DNA of 64,000 nucleotides from Pseudomonas sp. CBZ-4 (GTDB lineage: Bacteria > Pseudomonadota > Gammaproteobacteria > Pseudomonadales > Pseudomonadaceae): positions 124,001-188,000 of the forward strand of contig NZ_ANNV01000009.1 of NCBI RefSeq assembly GCF_000346755.1. The letters run 5' to 3'. The position numbers and the translations under genes were made by a program. Numbering within the stretch: the first letter of the stretch is position 1; the number at the start of each line of letters is the position of its first letter. Below, in pieces: positions 8,503 to 17,302 of this stretch. Below the pieces are notes generated by a model that ran no database searches, was not told the DNA's origin, and saw nothing but the letters and a program-made list of their open reading frames with translations.

Positions 8503-8990
8503 TGACCATGAATAAACACGCCGTCCACCTGTTGATCCTGGAAAAGCTCAGCGTCGATCTCGACATCGCCCAACGCGCTGCGCAAACCGCCTACGAAACC
8601 GCGACCCACGAAGAGAATATCGCCGAGAACAAGTACGACACCCTCGGGCTGGAAGCGTCCTACCTCGCGGCCGGGCAAGCCAAGCGCGTCGAAGAGATCA
8701 AGCAGGCGCTGACGCTGTGCCAGAACCTGCCACTGCGGGCCTACGATGATCAACGGGGTATAGAAATTGGCGCGCTACTGGGCCTGGAAGACGAGAACGG
8801 TCGCCAGCAGTGGCTGTTCCTCGCGCCGGACGGCGCAGGCTTGAAGGTGGATGTGGTGGGGCAACCGGTGACCGTCATCACCCCGCGCTCGCCCCTGGGC
8901 AAAAGCCTGCTGGGCAAGTTCGAAGGTGATGAGGTGGAGATTCTGGTGGCAGGCGCCCGGCAACACTTTACGGTTACCGAGGCCAAGTAA
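8502..8990 (+). CDS. GreA/GreB-like transcription elongation factor
   Basis: This 162-residue protein has the two-part Gre layout. The N-terminus is a helical hairpin (residues 1-75) with an acidic tip region HEENIAENKYDTLGLEASYL. The C-terminus is an FKBP-like domain ending with TPRSPLGKSLLGKFEGDEVEI, a Gre signature. Gre factors reach into the RNA polymerase secondary channel and stimulate transcript cleavage. It differs from canonical GreB, which is encoded at 21156, so it may be a paralogue with another role. The start ATG overlaps the previous stop as ATGA. It converges with cysB, leaving five bases between the genes. Confidence 0.8.
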   Translation: MTMNKHAVHLLILEKLSVDLDIAQRAAQTAYETATHEENIAENKYDTLGLEASYLAAGQAKRVEEIKQALTLCQNLPLRAYDDQRGIEIGALLGLEDENGRQQWLFLAPDGAGLKVDVVGQPVTVITPRSPLGKSLLGKFEGDEVEILVAGARQHFTVTEAK

Positions 8991-8995
8991 GCCAC

Positions 8996-9979
<984 letters not shown>

Positions 9980-10073
9980 TCAAAGCAGATAGACGCCACG
10001 GGTATCAGCGACGGTATATAACTATATTAAAGGTTAGACGGATAAATCTAGAACTTTTTATCGTTTTCTACCA

Positions 10074-10574
10074 TCACGCGTCGTCACTGCGTCGACGCTG
10101 TAGCGAGGGCACCAGGTAAACCGGCACCGCAGACAGTTGCAGCACCCGTGCAGCGGTGCGTCCCAGCGGTGTGGCCGCCGCCGTTGCATGGCTATGACTG
10201 CCGACGATCACCAGATCGACCGACAGCCTACGCAACTGGTCGAGTATCACCTCGCACGGATCGCCCTGGATTACCCGCACCGAACGGATCAGCTTGAGGT
10301 CTTGCTCGCCCTCCCCCAACTCTTCGCGAAAACTGTCCAGTACCCGTTGTTCGATGGTCGCCATGACCGTGGTCAGCCCCTGGCTCTGCCATTCACTCAG
10401 GGCCTTCTCATCAAGGTAGCTTTGCAACACCGATTCGGCGAACAACCCGATGGGTTCGACCACATGAATCACATACAGGTCCGCCTTGAACGTTCGCGCC
10501 AGCGCCAGTGCATGCTGCATCACATAAGGCGCGTACAGACCCAGGTCCGTGGCGTACAACATCGAACGAATCAT
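10074..10574 (-). CDS. Universal stress protein (UspA family)
   Basis: This 166-residue single-domain Usp protein begins MIRSMLYATDLGLYA and ends with VDLVIVGSHSHATAAATPLG, then RTAARVLQLSAVPVYLVP. The nucleotide-loop motif of ATP-binding Usps is G-x2-G-x9-G(S/T). Here the first part is GSHSH, without the second glycine, so ATP binding is doubtful. AGGAGG lies about six bases before the ATG. Its specific stress role is unknown. Confidence 0.88.
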   Translation of the reverse strand: MIRSMLYATDLGLYAPYVMQHALALARTFKADLYVIHVVEPIGLFAESVLQSYLDEKALSEWQSQGLTTVMATIEQRVLDSFREELGEGEQDLKLIRSVRVIQGDPCEVILDQLRRLSVDLVIVGSHSHATAAATPLGRTAARVLQLSAVPVYLVPSLQRRRSDDA

Positions 10575-10644
10575 AGAACCTCCTGGACTGCCAGGATGGC
10601 GGAGATTGAATGAGCTTAGCAGCGCATCAACGACTGCGACTGGC

Positions 10645-11562
10645 TTAGCTCTCGGACTGAACCCTTACCTCATTGCTGATGCCATGGGGCACATGCCCGG
10701 TGGCCACCACCTCCCTGGCTTTCTCGCAATGACCGGCCTGGTCATCGAAAAACACATCGGCGGCAAACGCTTCCAGGAACGCGGATTTCTCCAGGCCACC
10801 CAGGAACAGCGACTCATCCAGGCGGATATCCCACTCACGCAACGTGCGAATCACCCGCTCGTGGGACGGCGCCGAACGGGCGGTGACCAACGCGGTGCGG
10901 ATCGGGCACGCCTCCTGCGGGAACTCGCGCTGCAACAAATTCAGTGCCGCCAAAAAGCCCTTGAAGGGACCGCCGTGCAAGGGCTGGCGCGCCGACTCCC
11001 GCTCGCTGGCCTGGAACGCCTCCAGCCCGCCGGCCTGGTACACGCGCTCCGACTCATCGGAAAACAGTACCGCATCACCGTCGAACGCGATGCGCAGTTC
11101 GTCGCTACACGCACGGTTCGGGCCGCCGGACAAAATCGTCGCCGCGGCAAAGCCGGCATCGAGGGCGCTGCGCACATCTTCAGCATGGGTTGAAAGAAAC
11201 AGATGGCAACCGAAGGCCGCCAAATAAGGATAGGGACTACGCCCGCCAACGAACGCGGCGCGGGAAATATCCAAGCCGTAGTGCTGGATCGAATTGAACA
11301 CGCGCAAGCCGGTGTCGGCACTGTTGCGCGACACCAGCACCACTTCGACGCGGGCACGCCCGAGGCTGGCGTTGAGGCTCAGGAGCTTCTTGACCAGCGC
11401 AAACGCATCGCCGGTCGCGAGGACTTCCTCCTCGTGCTCGATCTGGTATTTGCGGTAGGCCTCCACACCCTGGGCCAGGTAGACCTTGTGGCTGTCGCTC
11501 AGGTCGAACAGCGCGCGCGAGGAAATCGCCAGCACCAGTTTGTCGCCCAATCCCTTTGCCAT
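10645..11562 (-). CDS. Cytosolic 5'-nucleotidase (NT5C1-like)
   Basis: This 305-residue protein resembles the 5'-nucleotidase family that includes eukaryotic cytosolic 5'-nucleotidase I. The motif RIAFDGDAVLFSDESERVYQ near residue 158 is characteristic and carries catalytic acidic residues of the HAD-like fold. Conserved blocks VSRNSADTGLRVFNSI and FVGGRSPYPYLAAF support the call. Such enzymes dephosphorylate nucleoside 5'-monophosphates; the preferred nucleotide cannot be told. It is 15 bases upstream of the ketopantoate-reductase-like gene's stop, though that gene lies upstream in transcription, so the two may share an mRNA. Confidence 0.82.
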   Translation of the reverse strand: MAKGLGDKLVLAISSRALFDLSDSHKVYLAQGVEAYRKYQIEHEEEVLATGDAFALVKKLLSLNASLGRARVEVVLVSRNSADTGLRVFNSIQHYGLDISRAAFVGGRSPYPYLAAFGCHLFLSTHAEDVRSALDAGFAAATILSGGPNRACSDELRIAFDGDAVLFSDESERVYQAGGLEAFQASERESARQPLHGGPFKGFLAALNLLQREFPQEACPIRTALVTARSAPSHERVIRTLREWDIRLDESLFLGGLEKSAFLEAFAADVFFDDQAGHCEKAREVVATGHVPHGISNEVRVQSES

Positions 11563-11577
11563 CGTATGCCTCCCGAA

Positions 11578-12531
11578 TCAGCGGTTATGCCGATCAATAA
11601 AACTCAACGCCTGATACAGCGCCTGCATCCGCGGCAGCTCGCAACCGGCAGCCTTGGCAGCGGCTAATGGCCGCGCGTAGATGGCGGCCAGTTCCAGCGG
11701 GCGCTTGTGGACATGGTCGTGGTACATGCTCGGCAGGTAATCGTCCATGGTTTCGGTCATGGCAAACATCTGCTCGGCGTAGCTGGCAGGGATCTCATGG
11801 CCACAGGCGTGGGCGCCCGCCACGACTTCGGCCATCAGCGCCTGGATCAGTTCGCGGCTGGACTCATCGGCCATCATCGCCGTCGTCCCCGTGCCCAACA
11901 ACACGGAAAGGCCGTTGTACGGCACGTTCCACACCAGCTTGTGCCAGCGCGCCTGATGCACATTGGCCATGGCCTGGGACTCGATGCCCGCCTGGTGGAA
12001 CAACGCCGCGCCGGCTTCGACAATCGCCTGCTGCTGCGCTTCGTCATTGGCCGCCGTGCCGCTGTGATAACCCAGGTTGACCCGGCCCAGGGCCTGATGC
12101 TCGACTACGCCAGGCCCGGAGCGGTGCACGCCGATGTAGCACAAGCCGCCAAGCAGATGCAGCGAGGCCGGCAGGTGTTCGCGCAGGCTGTCCTCGACAT
12201 CCAGGCCGTTTTGCAGGAGCACCACCTTGGCGTCCGGCGCCGCGACCTGGGCGATGGTCGGGGCCAGGTCCACATTGCCGGTGGACTTGGTACCCACCAG
12301 CAACCAATCACACGGCGGCATATCGGCAGCATTGGCATAGGCCTGCACCGGGTGCAGATGCATAGGGCCATGCACGCTGCTATTGATACGCAGGCCATGC
12401 TTGCTGACCGCCGCATACTCGCTGCGCAGCAGGAAGTGTACGTCGAAGCCGGCACGCGCCAGCATCACGCCGTAGAAACCACCGATGGCGCCGGTGCCGA
12501 TGATGCCAATGCGTGGCGATGGTGCGGTCAT
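11578..12531 (-). CDS. Ketopantoate-reductase (PanE/ApbA)-family oxidoreductase
   Basis: This 317-residue NAD(P)-dependent enzyme has an N-terminal Rossmann motif GIIGTGAIGGFYGVMLARAG, the loop LLVGTKSTGN and a C-terminal helical domain containing RWHKLVWNVPYNGLSVL, with the family's conserved Lys and Asn. PanE reduces 2-dehydropantoate to pantoate in the pantothenate pathway. Pseudomonads carry several paralogues, so the true substrate is uncertain. The ATG at 12531 overlaps the stop of the thioredoxin-like gene by four bases, indicating an operon. Confidence 0.82.
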   Translation of the reverse strand: MTAPSPRIGIIGTGAIGGFYGVMLARAGFDVHFLLRSEYAAVSKHGLRINSSVHGPMHLHPVQAYANAADMPPCDWLLVGTKSTGNVDLAPTIAQVAAPDAKVVLLQNGLDVEDSLREHLPASLHLLGGLCYIGVHRSGPGVVEHQALGRVNLGYHSGTAANDEAQQQAIVEAGAALFHQAGIESQAMANVHQARWHKLVWNVPYNGLSVLLGTGTTAMMADESSRELIQALMAEVVAGAHACGHEIPASYAEQMFAMTETMDDYLPSMYHDHVHKRPLELAAIYARPLAAAKAAGCELPRMQALYQALSFIDRHNR

Positions 12532-12914
12532 GGCAGATCCTCTGGAAGGCGAGTAAGGGCTTGATTAATGCTGTCGGCAAGGTCAGCTGCTGTAAGGCGC
12601 GTCTGCAATTGCCCAAGAAACTGACCCTCGCACACCAGGAACAACGCCGGCAAATGAAAGATCTGGTAGCGTTCAACCGCGCCACCGTTGTGGCCGGCGT
12701 CCACCCAGCACACGCGGTCCACCGGCAGTGACCAAGCGGGTAACTGCTGGCGTGCCCAACGGCAACTGGAACAGCCTACGCTGGTGAAGACCAGCAGAGA
12801 AAGGCCTGGCAATCCCAGCAATTGCTGGTCAATATCCAGGTCGGTCAATTCCAGTTCCTTCACTATACTGCTGCTGCCGCCGTCAACAGGACGGTGCTCG
12901 GAGTCCGTGTACAT
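12528..12914 (-). CDS. Thioredoxin-like thiol-disulfide protein
   Basis: The 128-residue product has a thioredoxin fold with the redox motif C48-S-S-C51 in VFTSVGCSSCRWARQQLP and a cis-proline segment FHLPALFLVCEG. There is no signal peptide, so it is probably cytoplasmic. The stop overlaps the start of the PanE-like gene. The start is uncertain. The ATG at 12914 shares its CATG with the opposite-strand PilZ start, and a GTG at 12863 just before KELELTDLDI would give a 111-residue protein of more usual size. Confidence 0.75.
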   Translation of the reverse strand: MYTDSEHRPVDGGSSSIVKELELTDLDIDQQLLGLPGLSLLVFTSVGCSSCRWARQQLPAWSLPVDRVCWVDAGHNGGAVERYQIFHLPALFLVCEGQFLGQLQTRLTAADLADSINQALTRLPEDLP

Positions 12915-13347
12915 GGGTCGTTTTTTACCTCACCCTGATGATGTCGCTGTCGAGTTAACACAACGTCCCTCCCCCGCCATTCCCCGTCAACGCCTGCTCA
13001 CGATCGGCCTGGGCGGCATCGCCTGCCAGTGGCCGCGCGCCTGGCGCCAGGGTACGGCGGTTGACCTGCACATTCCCTCCCTGGGGCCCAGCGCGCGTTA
13101 TCCGGGCTACGTGGCATGGTGCCGCAAGGTCGCGGACGGCTATCGCATCGGCATCGCGTTTACCGATGAGCATGCCCTGTTCGGTGCGCGGATGGGTGAG
13201 CAAGCATGCCGGATAGAGCGCTATTGCCGCCAGCACGAAGACGCCGAACCGACGCCCGAACAATTCGAAGCCCTGGCGCGCGAGTGGGTGTCGCGCCATG
13301 CCGTCGAGTTCTCCCATGAGGCCTTTGCGGCGCCAGCACTGGATTAA
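12913..13347 (+). CDS. PilZ-domain protein with altered c-di-GMP motif
   Basis: This 144-residue protein resembles short PilZ domains (RLLTIGLGGIACQWPRAWRQGTAVDLHIPSLG, then YVAWCRKVADGYRIGIAF). The canonical binding motif RxxxR...DxSxxG is not intact: the second part reads TIGLGG, so direct c-di-GMP binding is doubtful. The C-terminal helix FEALAREWVSRHAVEFSHEAF follows the barrel. The ATG at 12913 overlaps the opposite-strand start of the thioredoxin-like gene. The call rests on fold-level similarity and is moderate. Confidence 0.62.
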   Translation: MGRFLPHPDDVAVELTQRPSPAIPRQRLLTIGLGGIACQWPRAWRQGTAVDLHIPSLGPSARYPGYVAWCRKVADGYRIGIAFTDEHALFGARMGEQACRIERYCRQHEDAEPTPEQFEALAREWVSRHAVEFSHEAFAAPALD

Positions 13348-13477
13348 AGCGGGCTTTGCCCATTGTCGCGGGCCCGTGTTACGCGCTAAGGTTCCTCCCC
13401 CCTGCATTCAAATCATGCTGTGCTCCGCCGCACGGGGATGGCTGGCGGCCGGCACCCGTGACCCTGACGAGTAAACG

Positions 13478-14554
13478 ATGGCTGATTTACCGATCAATGA
13501 CCTAAACGTCGAATCCAACGAGACCCTGATCACGCCCGATCAGCTCAAGCGCGAAATCCCCCTGAGCGACGCTGCCCTGCAGACCGTCACCAAGGGCCGC
13601 GAAGTCATCCGTGAGATTCTCGACGGCACCGACCATCGCCTCTTCGTCGTCATCGGGCCTTGCTCGATCCACGACCTCAAGGCGGCCCACGAGTACGCCG
13701 AGCGCCTCAAGGTGCTGGCGGCGGAGGTGTCCGACACCCTGTACCTGGTGATGCGCGTCTACTTCGAGAAACCGCGTACCACCGTCGGCTGGAAAGGCTT
13801 GATCAACGACCCGTACCTGGACGACTCGTTCAAGATCCAGGACGGCTTGCACATCGGCCGTCAGCTGCTGCTGGACCTGGCTGAAATGGGCCTGCCCACC
13901 GCCACCGAAGCCCTGGACCCGATCTCCCCGCAGTACCTGCAGGACCTGATCAGCTGGTCGGCCATTGGCGCACGCACCACCGAATCCCAGACCCACCGCG
14001 AGATGGCGTCCGGCCTATCGTCGGCCGTGGGCTTCAAGAACGGCACCGACGGCGGCCTGACCGTGGCGATCAACGCGCTGCAATCGGTTTCCAGCCCGCA
14101 CCGTTTCCTGGGGATCAACCAGGAAGGTGGCGTGTCCATCGTCACCACCAAAGGCAACGCCTACGGTCACGTGGTCCTGCGTGGCGGCAACGGCAAGCCC
14201 AACTATGACTCGGTCAGCGTTGCCCTGTGCGAACAGGCGCTGAACAAGTCCAAGATCAAGCCGAACATCATGGTCGATTGCAGCCACGCCAACTCCAACA
14301 AGGACCCGGCGCTGCAGCCGCTGGTGATGGAAAACGTCGCCAACCAGATCCTGGAAGGCAACCAGTCGATCATCGGCCTGATGGTCGAGAGCCACTTGAA
14401 CTGGGGTTGCCAGGCCATTCCAAAAGACCTGGCCGACTTGCAGTACGGCGTGTCGATCACCGATGCCTGCATCGACTGGGCGGCCACCGAAAACACCCTG
14501 CGCAGCATGCATGCCAAGCTCAAGGACGTGTTGCCGAAACGCAAACGCACCTGA
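13478..14554 (+). CDS. Class I DAHP synthase (3-deoxy-7-phosphoheptulonate synthase)
   Basis: This 358-residue class I (AroF/AroG/AroH-type) enzyme catalyses the first step of aromatic amino acid synthesis. Hallmarks in order are VVIGPCSIHD (metal-binding Cys), MRVYFEKPRTTVGWKGLIND, SDL-type LISWSAIGARTTESQ, the FKNGTDG loop, HVVLRGG and MVDCSHANS. The N-terminal extension that holds the effector site in this class is present. It duplicates the reaction of the class II enzyme at the left edge. It ends at a strong terminator. Feedback specificity (Phe, Tyr or Trp) was not inferred. Confidence 0.96.
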   Translation: MADLPINDLNVESNETLITPDQLKREIPLSDAALQTVTKGREVIREILDGTDHRLFVVIGPCSIHDLKAAHEYAERLKVLAAEVSDTLYLVMRVYFEKPRTTVGWKGLINDPYLDDSFKIQDGLHIGRQLLLDLAEMGLPTATEALDPISPQYLQDLISWSAIGARTTESQTHREMASGLSSAVGFKNGTDGGLTVAINALQSVSSPHRFLGINQEGGVSIVTTKGNAYGHVVLRGGNGKPNYDSVSVALCEQALNKSKIKPNIMVDCSHANSNKDPALQPLVMENVANQILEGNQSIIGLMVESHLNWGCQAIPKDLADLQYGVSITDACIDWAATENTLRSMHAKLKDVLPKRKRT

Positions 14555-14571
14555 ACCCGCACTGCGCACAC

Positions 14572-14602
14572 AAAAACGCCGGGCTAAGCCCGGCGTTTTT
14601 CA
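14572..14602 (+). terminator. Rho-independent terminator after class I DAHP synthase
   Basis: The stem AACGCCGGGC / GCCCGGCGTT with loop TAA is followed by a run of five T. The A run on its left means it could also act leftward for the GNAT gene. Confidence 0.9.
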
Positions 14603-14619
14603 TGGTGCTGTTTCATGCC

Positions 14620-14901
14620 TTACAGCTTCGCCGCATGGCGCTGGTGGCGCTCCATGTAGCGTTCGACATAGGAGCAGGACGGGATCACCGTGTAGCCGGA
14701 CTCTTCGGCAAACTTCAGGGCTTCCTCGGTCAGCGCCGCTGCAATACCCCGGCCGCGCAGTGCGTTGGGCACGAAGGTCCGATAGATGTCCAGGGTCTGC
14801 TTCCCGAGGTCCATGTAGGTCAGGTAGGCACGATGACCGTCCACATTGGTCTCGAACTGATGACCAGCCTGGTCATGGTGGATGGACAACGCCTCGCTCA
14901 T
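14620..14901 (-). CDS. GNAT-family N-acetyltransferase (small, COG2388-like)
   Basis: The 93-residue product is a minimal GNAT domain of the YjdJ/COG2388 type. It has strands AYLTYMDLGKQTLDIYRTFVP, the acetyl-CoA loop LRGRGIAAALTEEAL and the terminal segment SGYTVIPSCSYVERYMERH. ATG 14901 is supported by AGGAG about six bases upstream; the frame is open another 22 codons but without a site. Such small proteins are widespread and their acceptor substrates are unknown. The gene converges with the DAHP synthase gene over the shared terminator. Confidence 0.83.
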   Translation of the reverse strand: MSEALSIHHDQAGHQFETNVDGHRAYLTYMDLGKQTLDIYRTFVPNALRGRGIAAALTEEALKFAEESGYTVIPSCSYVERYMERHQRHAAKL

Positions 14902-15417
14902 CACTACTCCTCGCGGGTCTTGGATTTCGACCCCTACCTTACCGATGTTTTTCCGGCGAAGGAACATCTACGCCACCCCGTGCCGGTTTCGACAACGAGA
15001 AACCTCTAGCGCTCACAACCAGCACGTAGGGAATAGTAGGCACCAATCCTGAAATTGCTCAAGGCGCACTCATCATCCCCCACCGCTGGCGGTTATAGAA
15101 AAGCCATCGATCAACCGGTGATCGATAGCCAGAACATTGCCGGCAGTTGAAGCTTGAGACGAACAGGCGCTCTTAAAGTCACCTCTACATGCGTAAAAGA
15201 TGCGAGACGGCGTAACGGCAAGCTGAACAAAAGAGCAGGTGCCGATATATAAATGTCTAGCCATATACCCAGCCCGACGCATGCGGGCCGTAGCTTTCAG
15301 ACGGGATCCAATGCACATCCGATTGAAAAAAATTGAACGGTTTTTATACAAACCTTCAAAAGATTAGCCAAAATAGATTCGGCGCGAGAATTTTTTTTGC
15401 TTCTTGCGCTACGTCAG
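14902..15417. other. AT-rich non-coding stretch upstream of oprI
   Basis: About 500 bases between the GNAT start and the oprI promoter hold no convincing gene. A 92-codon minus-strand frame at 15073-15351 has no recognisable domain and a poor start. Base composition is clearly richer in A+T than the neighbours, with runs of T near 15391. It may hold promoter elements or a small RNA, but no specific one was identified. Confidence 0.5.
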
Positions 15418-15445
15418 TTTACTTACTACAAGTAATGGGTAGTAT
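15418..15445 (+). promoter_or_regulatory. Candidate sigma-70 promoter of oprI
   Basis: TTTACT at 15418-15423 and TAGTAT at 15440-15445 are separated by 16 bases. They lie about 65 bases before the oprI start codon in an AT-rich tract. Inverted repeats TTACTT/AAGTAA overlap the spacer. Confidence 0.35.
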
Positions 15446-15511
15446 GTACGCCGGCTTTTGCTCACTCTGGGCAAGTAGCTATTTAATAGAAAGTCCTTGA
15501 AGGGGAACACG

Positions 15512-15763
15512 ATGAACAACGTTCTGAAATTCTCTGCTCTGGCTCTGGCCGCAGTTCTGGCTACCGGTTGCAGCAGCGTCTCCAAAGAAACCGAAGCTCG
15601 TCTGACTGCAACTGAAGACGCAGCAGCTCGCTCCCAGGCTCGTGCAGACGAAGCCTACCGTAAAGCTGATGAAGCTCTGGCTGCTGCTCAAAAAGCACAA
15701 CAGACTGCTGACGAAGCTAACGAGCGCGCTCTGCGCATGCTTGAAAAAGCTAGCCGCAAGTAA
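15512..15763 (+). CDS. oprI: Major outer membrane lipoprotein OprI (Lpp-like)
   Basis: This 83-residue lipoprotein has a signal peptide ending in the lipobox LATGC, with the lipidated Cys at position 20. The mature part is a continuous alanine-rich helix with heptad spacing ([20 protein letters not shown] and onward), and the C-terminus is KASRK. In Lpp proteins the terminal lysine is joined to meso-diaminopimelate of peptidoglycan. ATG 15512 follows GAAGGGGAA; an earlier ATG would only prepend MKGNT. A near-perfect terminator follows. The L,D-transpeptidase gene facing it could encode the enzyme class that makes the covalent link. Confidence 0.97.
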   Translation: MNNVLKFSALALAAVLATGCSSVSKETEARLTATEDAAARSQARADEAYRKADEALAAAQKAQQTADEANERALRMLEKASRK

Positions 15764-15784
15764 TAATCCCTCGGGGTTGTTATC

Positions 15785-15815
15785 AAGCCGATCCATTTAT
15801 GGGTCGGCTTTTTTA
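15785..15815 (+). terminator. Rho-independent terminator of oprI
   Basis: AAGCCGATCC pairs with GGGTCGGCTT around ATTTAT and runs directly into TTTTTT. Its T run continues into one arm of a 15-base inverted repeat shared with the opposing terminator. Confidence 0.92.
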
Positions 15816-15848
15816 TTGCCCGGGATTCGGCACTGAACCCCAGGCAAT

Positions 15849-15888
15849 AAAAAAGCCCGCCGCAGCGCAAGGCCGTGGCGGGCTTTCG
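15849..15888 (-). terminator. Rho-independent terminator of the L,D-transpeptidase gene
   Basis: Read leftward, AAAGCCCGCCACGG...GCGGCGGGC forms a GC-rich stem followed by TTTTTT. It lies just past the stop codon at 15900. GGCAATAAAAAAGCC at 15843-15857 is the exact reverse complement of 15806-15820 at the oprI terminator. Confidence 0.85.
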
Positions 15889-15899
15889 ATCCGGCAGGT

Positions 15900-16868
15900 T
15901 TACTGCTGCAAGTCGATCGGCGCGCTGGCGGCAATCGGCGCGCCACCGGGCACACCAATTTCAGTCGGCAAGCCATCTTCCGCGGCGACCACATCACGCA
16001 CCTGATCCCAGTTCACCCGCAGGTTATTGGCCAGGTCTTCACGCTTGAGCAAGGCGTTGATCACCGCCGTGTGCTTATCGACCACCGACGGCGTGCCGTC
16101 ATCATTCAACGGCGTGTGCGCTTCCAGAAAAACCTTGCCGCCGCTGCTGCCGAACTTGTAGGCATCGTTGATGATGCGCACCGACGTACCCACCGGCACC
16201 ATGCCGGCCATTTCCAGCACGTTGTTGTTGAACATGCGGAAGCAGCCGTGGCTGGTCCGCGTGCCAATACCAAATTTCATGTTGGAGCCGTGGATCAGGT
16301 AACCCGGCGTGCCCAGGGTGAACTTGAATGGCCCCAGCGGGTTGTTCGGACCGGCAGGCACTACGTTGGGCAACGGATCGCCATTGGCGGCGTGCTCGGC
16401 CTTGATCGATGCAGGCGGGGTCCAGGTCGGGTTCGGCGTCTTCGCGATGATGCTGGTATGGGCGATGGGCGAACCCCAGCCCTCACGACCAATCCCCAGC
16501 GGGAAGGTGTAGACGACGTTCTGCCCCTTGGGATAGTAGTAGAGCCGGTATTCCGCCAGGTTGATCACGATGCCTTCGCGCGGACCGGGCGGCAGGATGA
16601 AGCGCGTCGGCAACACGATCTCGGTGCCGGCGCCCGGCAGCCACGCATCCACACCCGGGTTGGCCGCGACCATCTCCGAATAACCCAGGTCGTAGGTGGT
16701 GCCCAGGTCGGCGAAGGTATCTTCGTACTTGGCCTTGATCACCTGGACCTGCCCCACGATGTCTTCACCCGGTGGTGGCAACGGTAACTGCAGCGCTGCC
16801 GCAGGGCCGGCCGCGCACAGGGCGGCGAGAGACAGGCAGCAGGTGACGACGGAGAGGCGCGACAACAT
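15900..16868 (-). CDS. Periplasmic L,D-transpeptidase (LysM-YkuD)
   Basis: The 322-residue product has a signal peptide (RLSVVTCCLSLAALCAAGPAAA) and a LysM-like segment about residues 35-80 (DTFADLGTTYDLGYSEMVAANPG, then VLPTRF). A YkuD catalytic domain follows with HGSNMKFGIGTRTSHGCFRM, where the Cys of SHGC is the nucleophile. Such enzymes form 3-3 crosslinks in peptidoglycan or attach Lpp-type lipoproteins to it. ATG 16868 is preferred over an upstream frame because AGGA lies eight bases before it and the signal peptide starts there. It converges with oprI, whose product is a plausible substrate; that link is inference. Confidence 0.93.
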   Translation of the reverse strand: MLSRLSVVTCCLSLAALCAAGPAAALQLPLPPPGEDIVGQVQVIKAKYEDTFADLGTTYDLGYSEMVAANPGVDAWLPGAGTEIVLPTRFILPPGPREGIVINLAEYRLYYYPKGQNVVYTFPLGIGREGWGSPIAHTSIIAKTPNPTWTPPASIKAEHAANGDPLPNVVPAGPNNPLGPFKFTLGTPGYLIHGSNMKFGIGTRTSHGCFRMFNNNVLEMAGMVPVGTSVRIINDAYKFGSSGGKVFLEAHTPLNDDGTPSVVDKHTAVINALLKREDLANNLRVNWDQVRDVVAAEDGLPTEIGVPGGAPIAASAPIDLQQ

Positions 16869-16953
16869 CCGGAAAATCCTTCGCAGAACGACGGGTAGGA
16901 AAAAACTGATTGTATACGTGAAGCACGCCGGGAGCATCCATCTGCCCCCGAGA

Positions 16954-17244
16954 CTACTCGAAGCGCAGCTCCGGCCAGATCAGCGGCGTGCCGCGCTTCT
17001 GGGATTCGAGGATCGCCCGGCACAACGGGCACAACCGCTGGTCCTGGAAAATCGCACGACCCACCGATGACCAGCGCGGCTGGGCTGGCAGCAAGGTGCC
17101 ACAGAGCGTGCGGTCAATCGTGCCGCCCAGCTCCAATTGGCGTGCCACCAGATGCACCCGGACTTCCTGGCAGGCGAACAGATCCAGCTGCTCGTCAGGC
17201 TCGATCAGTTGGTAGTTGAACAGGGACCAGGCAGGGCGTGACAT
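16954..17244 (-). CDS. Conserved-looking small protein with CxxC motif, unknown function
   Basis: The 96-residue product has no signal peptide or membrane segment. A CPLC motif near residue 72 (QRLCPLCRAILESQ) and single cysteines in DLFACQEV and RTLCGTLL could make up a metal site, though spacing is not that of a known zinc ribbon. The frame lies between the L,D-transpeptidase and tesA, reads the same way and starts with a good ATG. No family was recognised. Confidence 0.65.
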   Translation of the reverse strand: MSRPAWSLFNYQLIEPDEQLDLFACQEVRVHLVARQLELGGTIDRTLCGTLLPAQPRWSSVGRAIFQDQRLCPLCRAILESQKRGTPLIWPELRFE

Positions 17245-17302
17245 CGGGGGCTCCAGATCGGGGGGGCGCCACCTTAGCCGAAAGCCTGCCGGTAGAAAAG
17301 CG

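Noticed and set aside
12862-12886. TTGACG and TATAGT (minus strand) as a promoter for the thioredoxin-like gene
   Set aside because: The spacer is only 13 bases, too short for sigma-70, and it would lie inside the predicted gene.
15073-15351. A 92-codon minus-strand frame before oprI
   Set aside because: No ribosome site, no recognisable domain and odd composition; left as non-coding.
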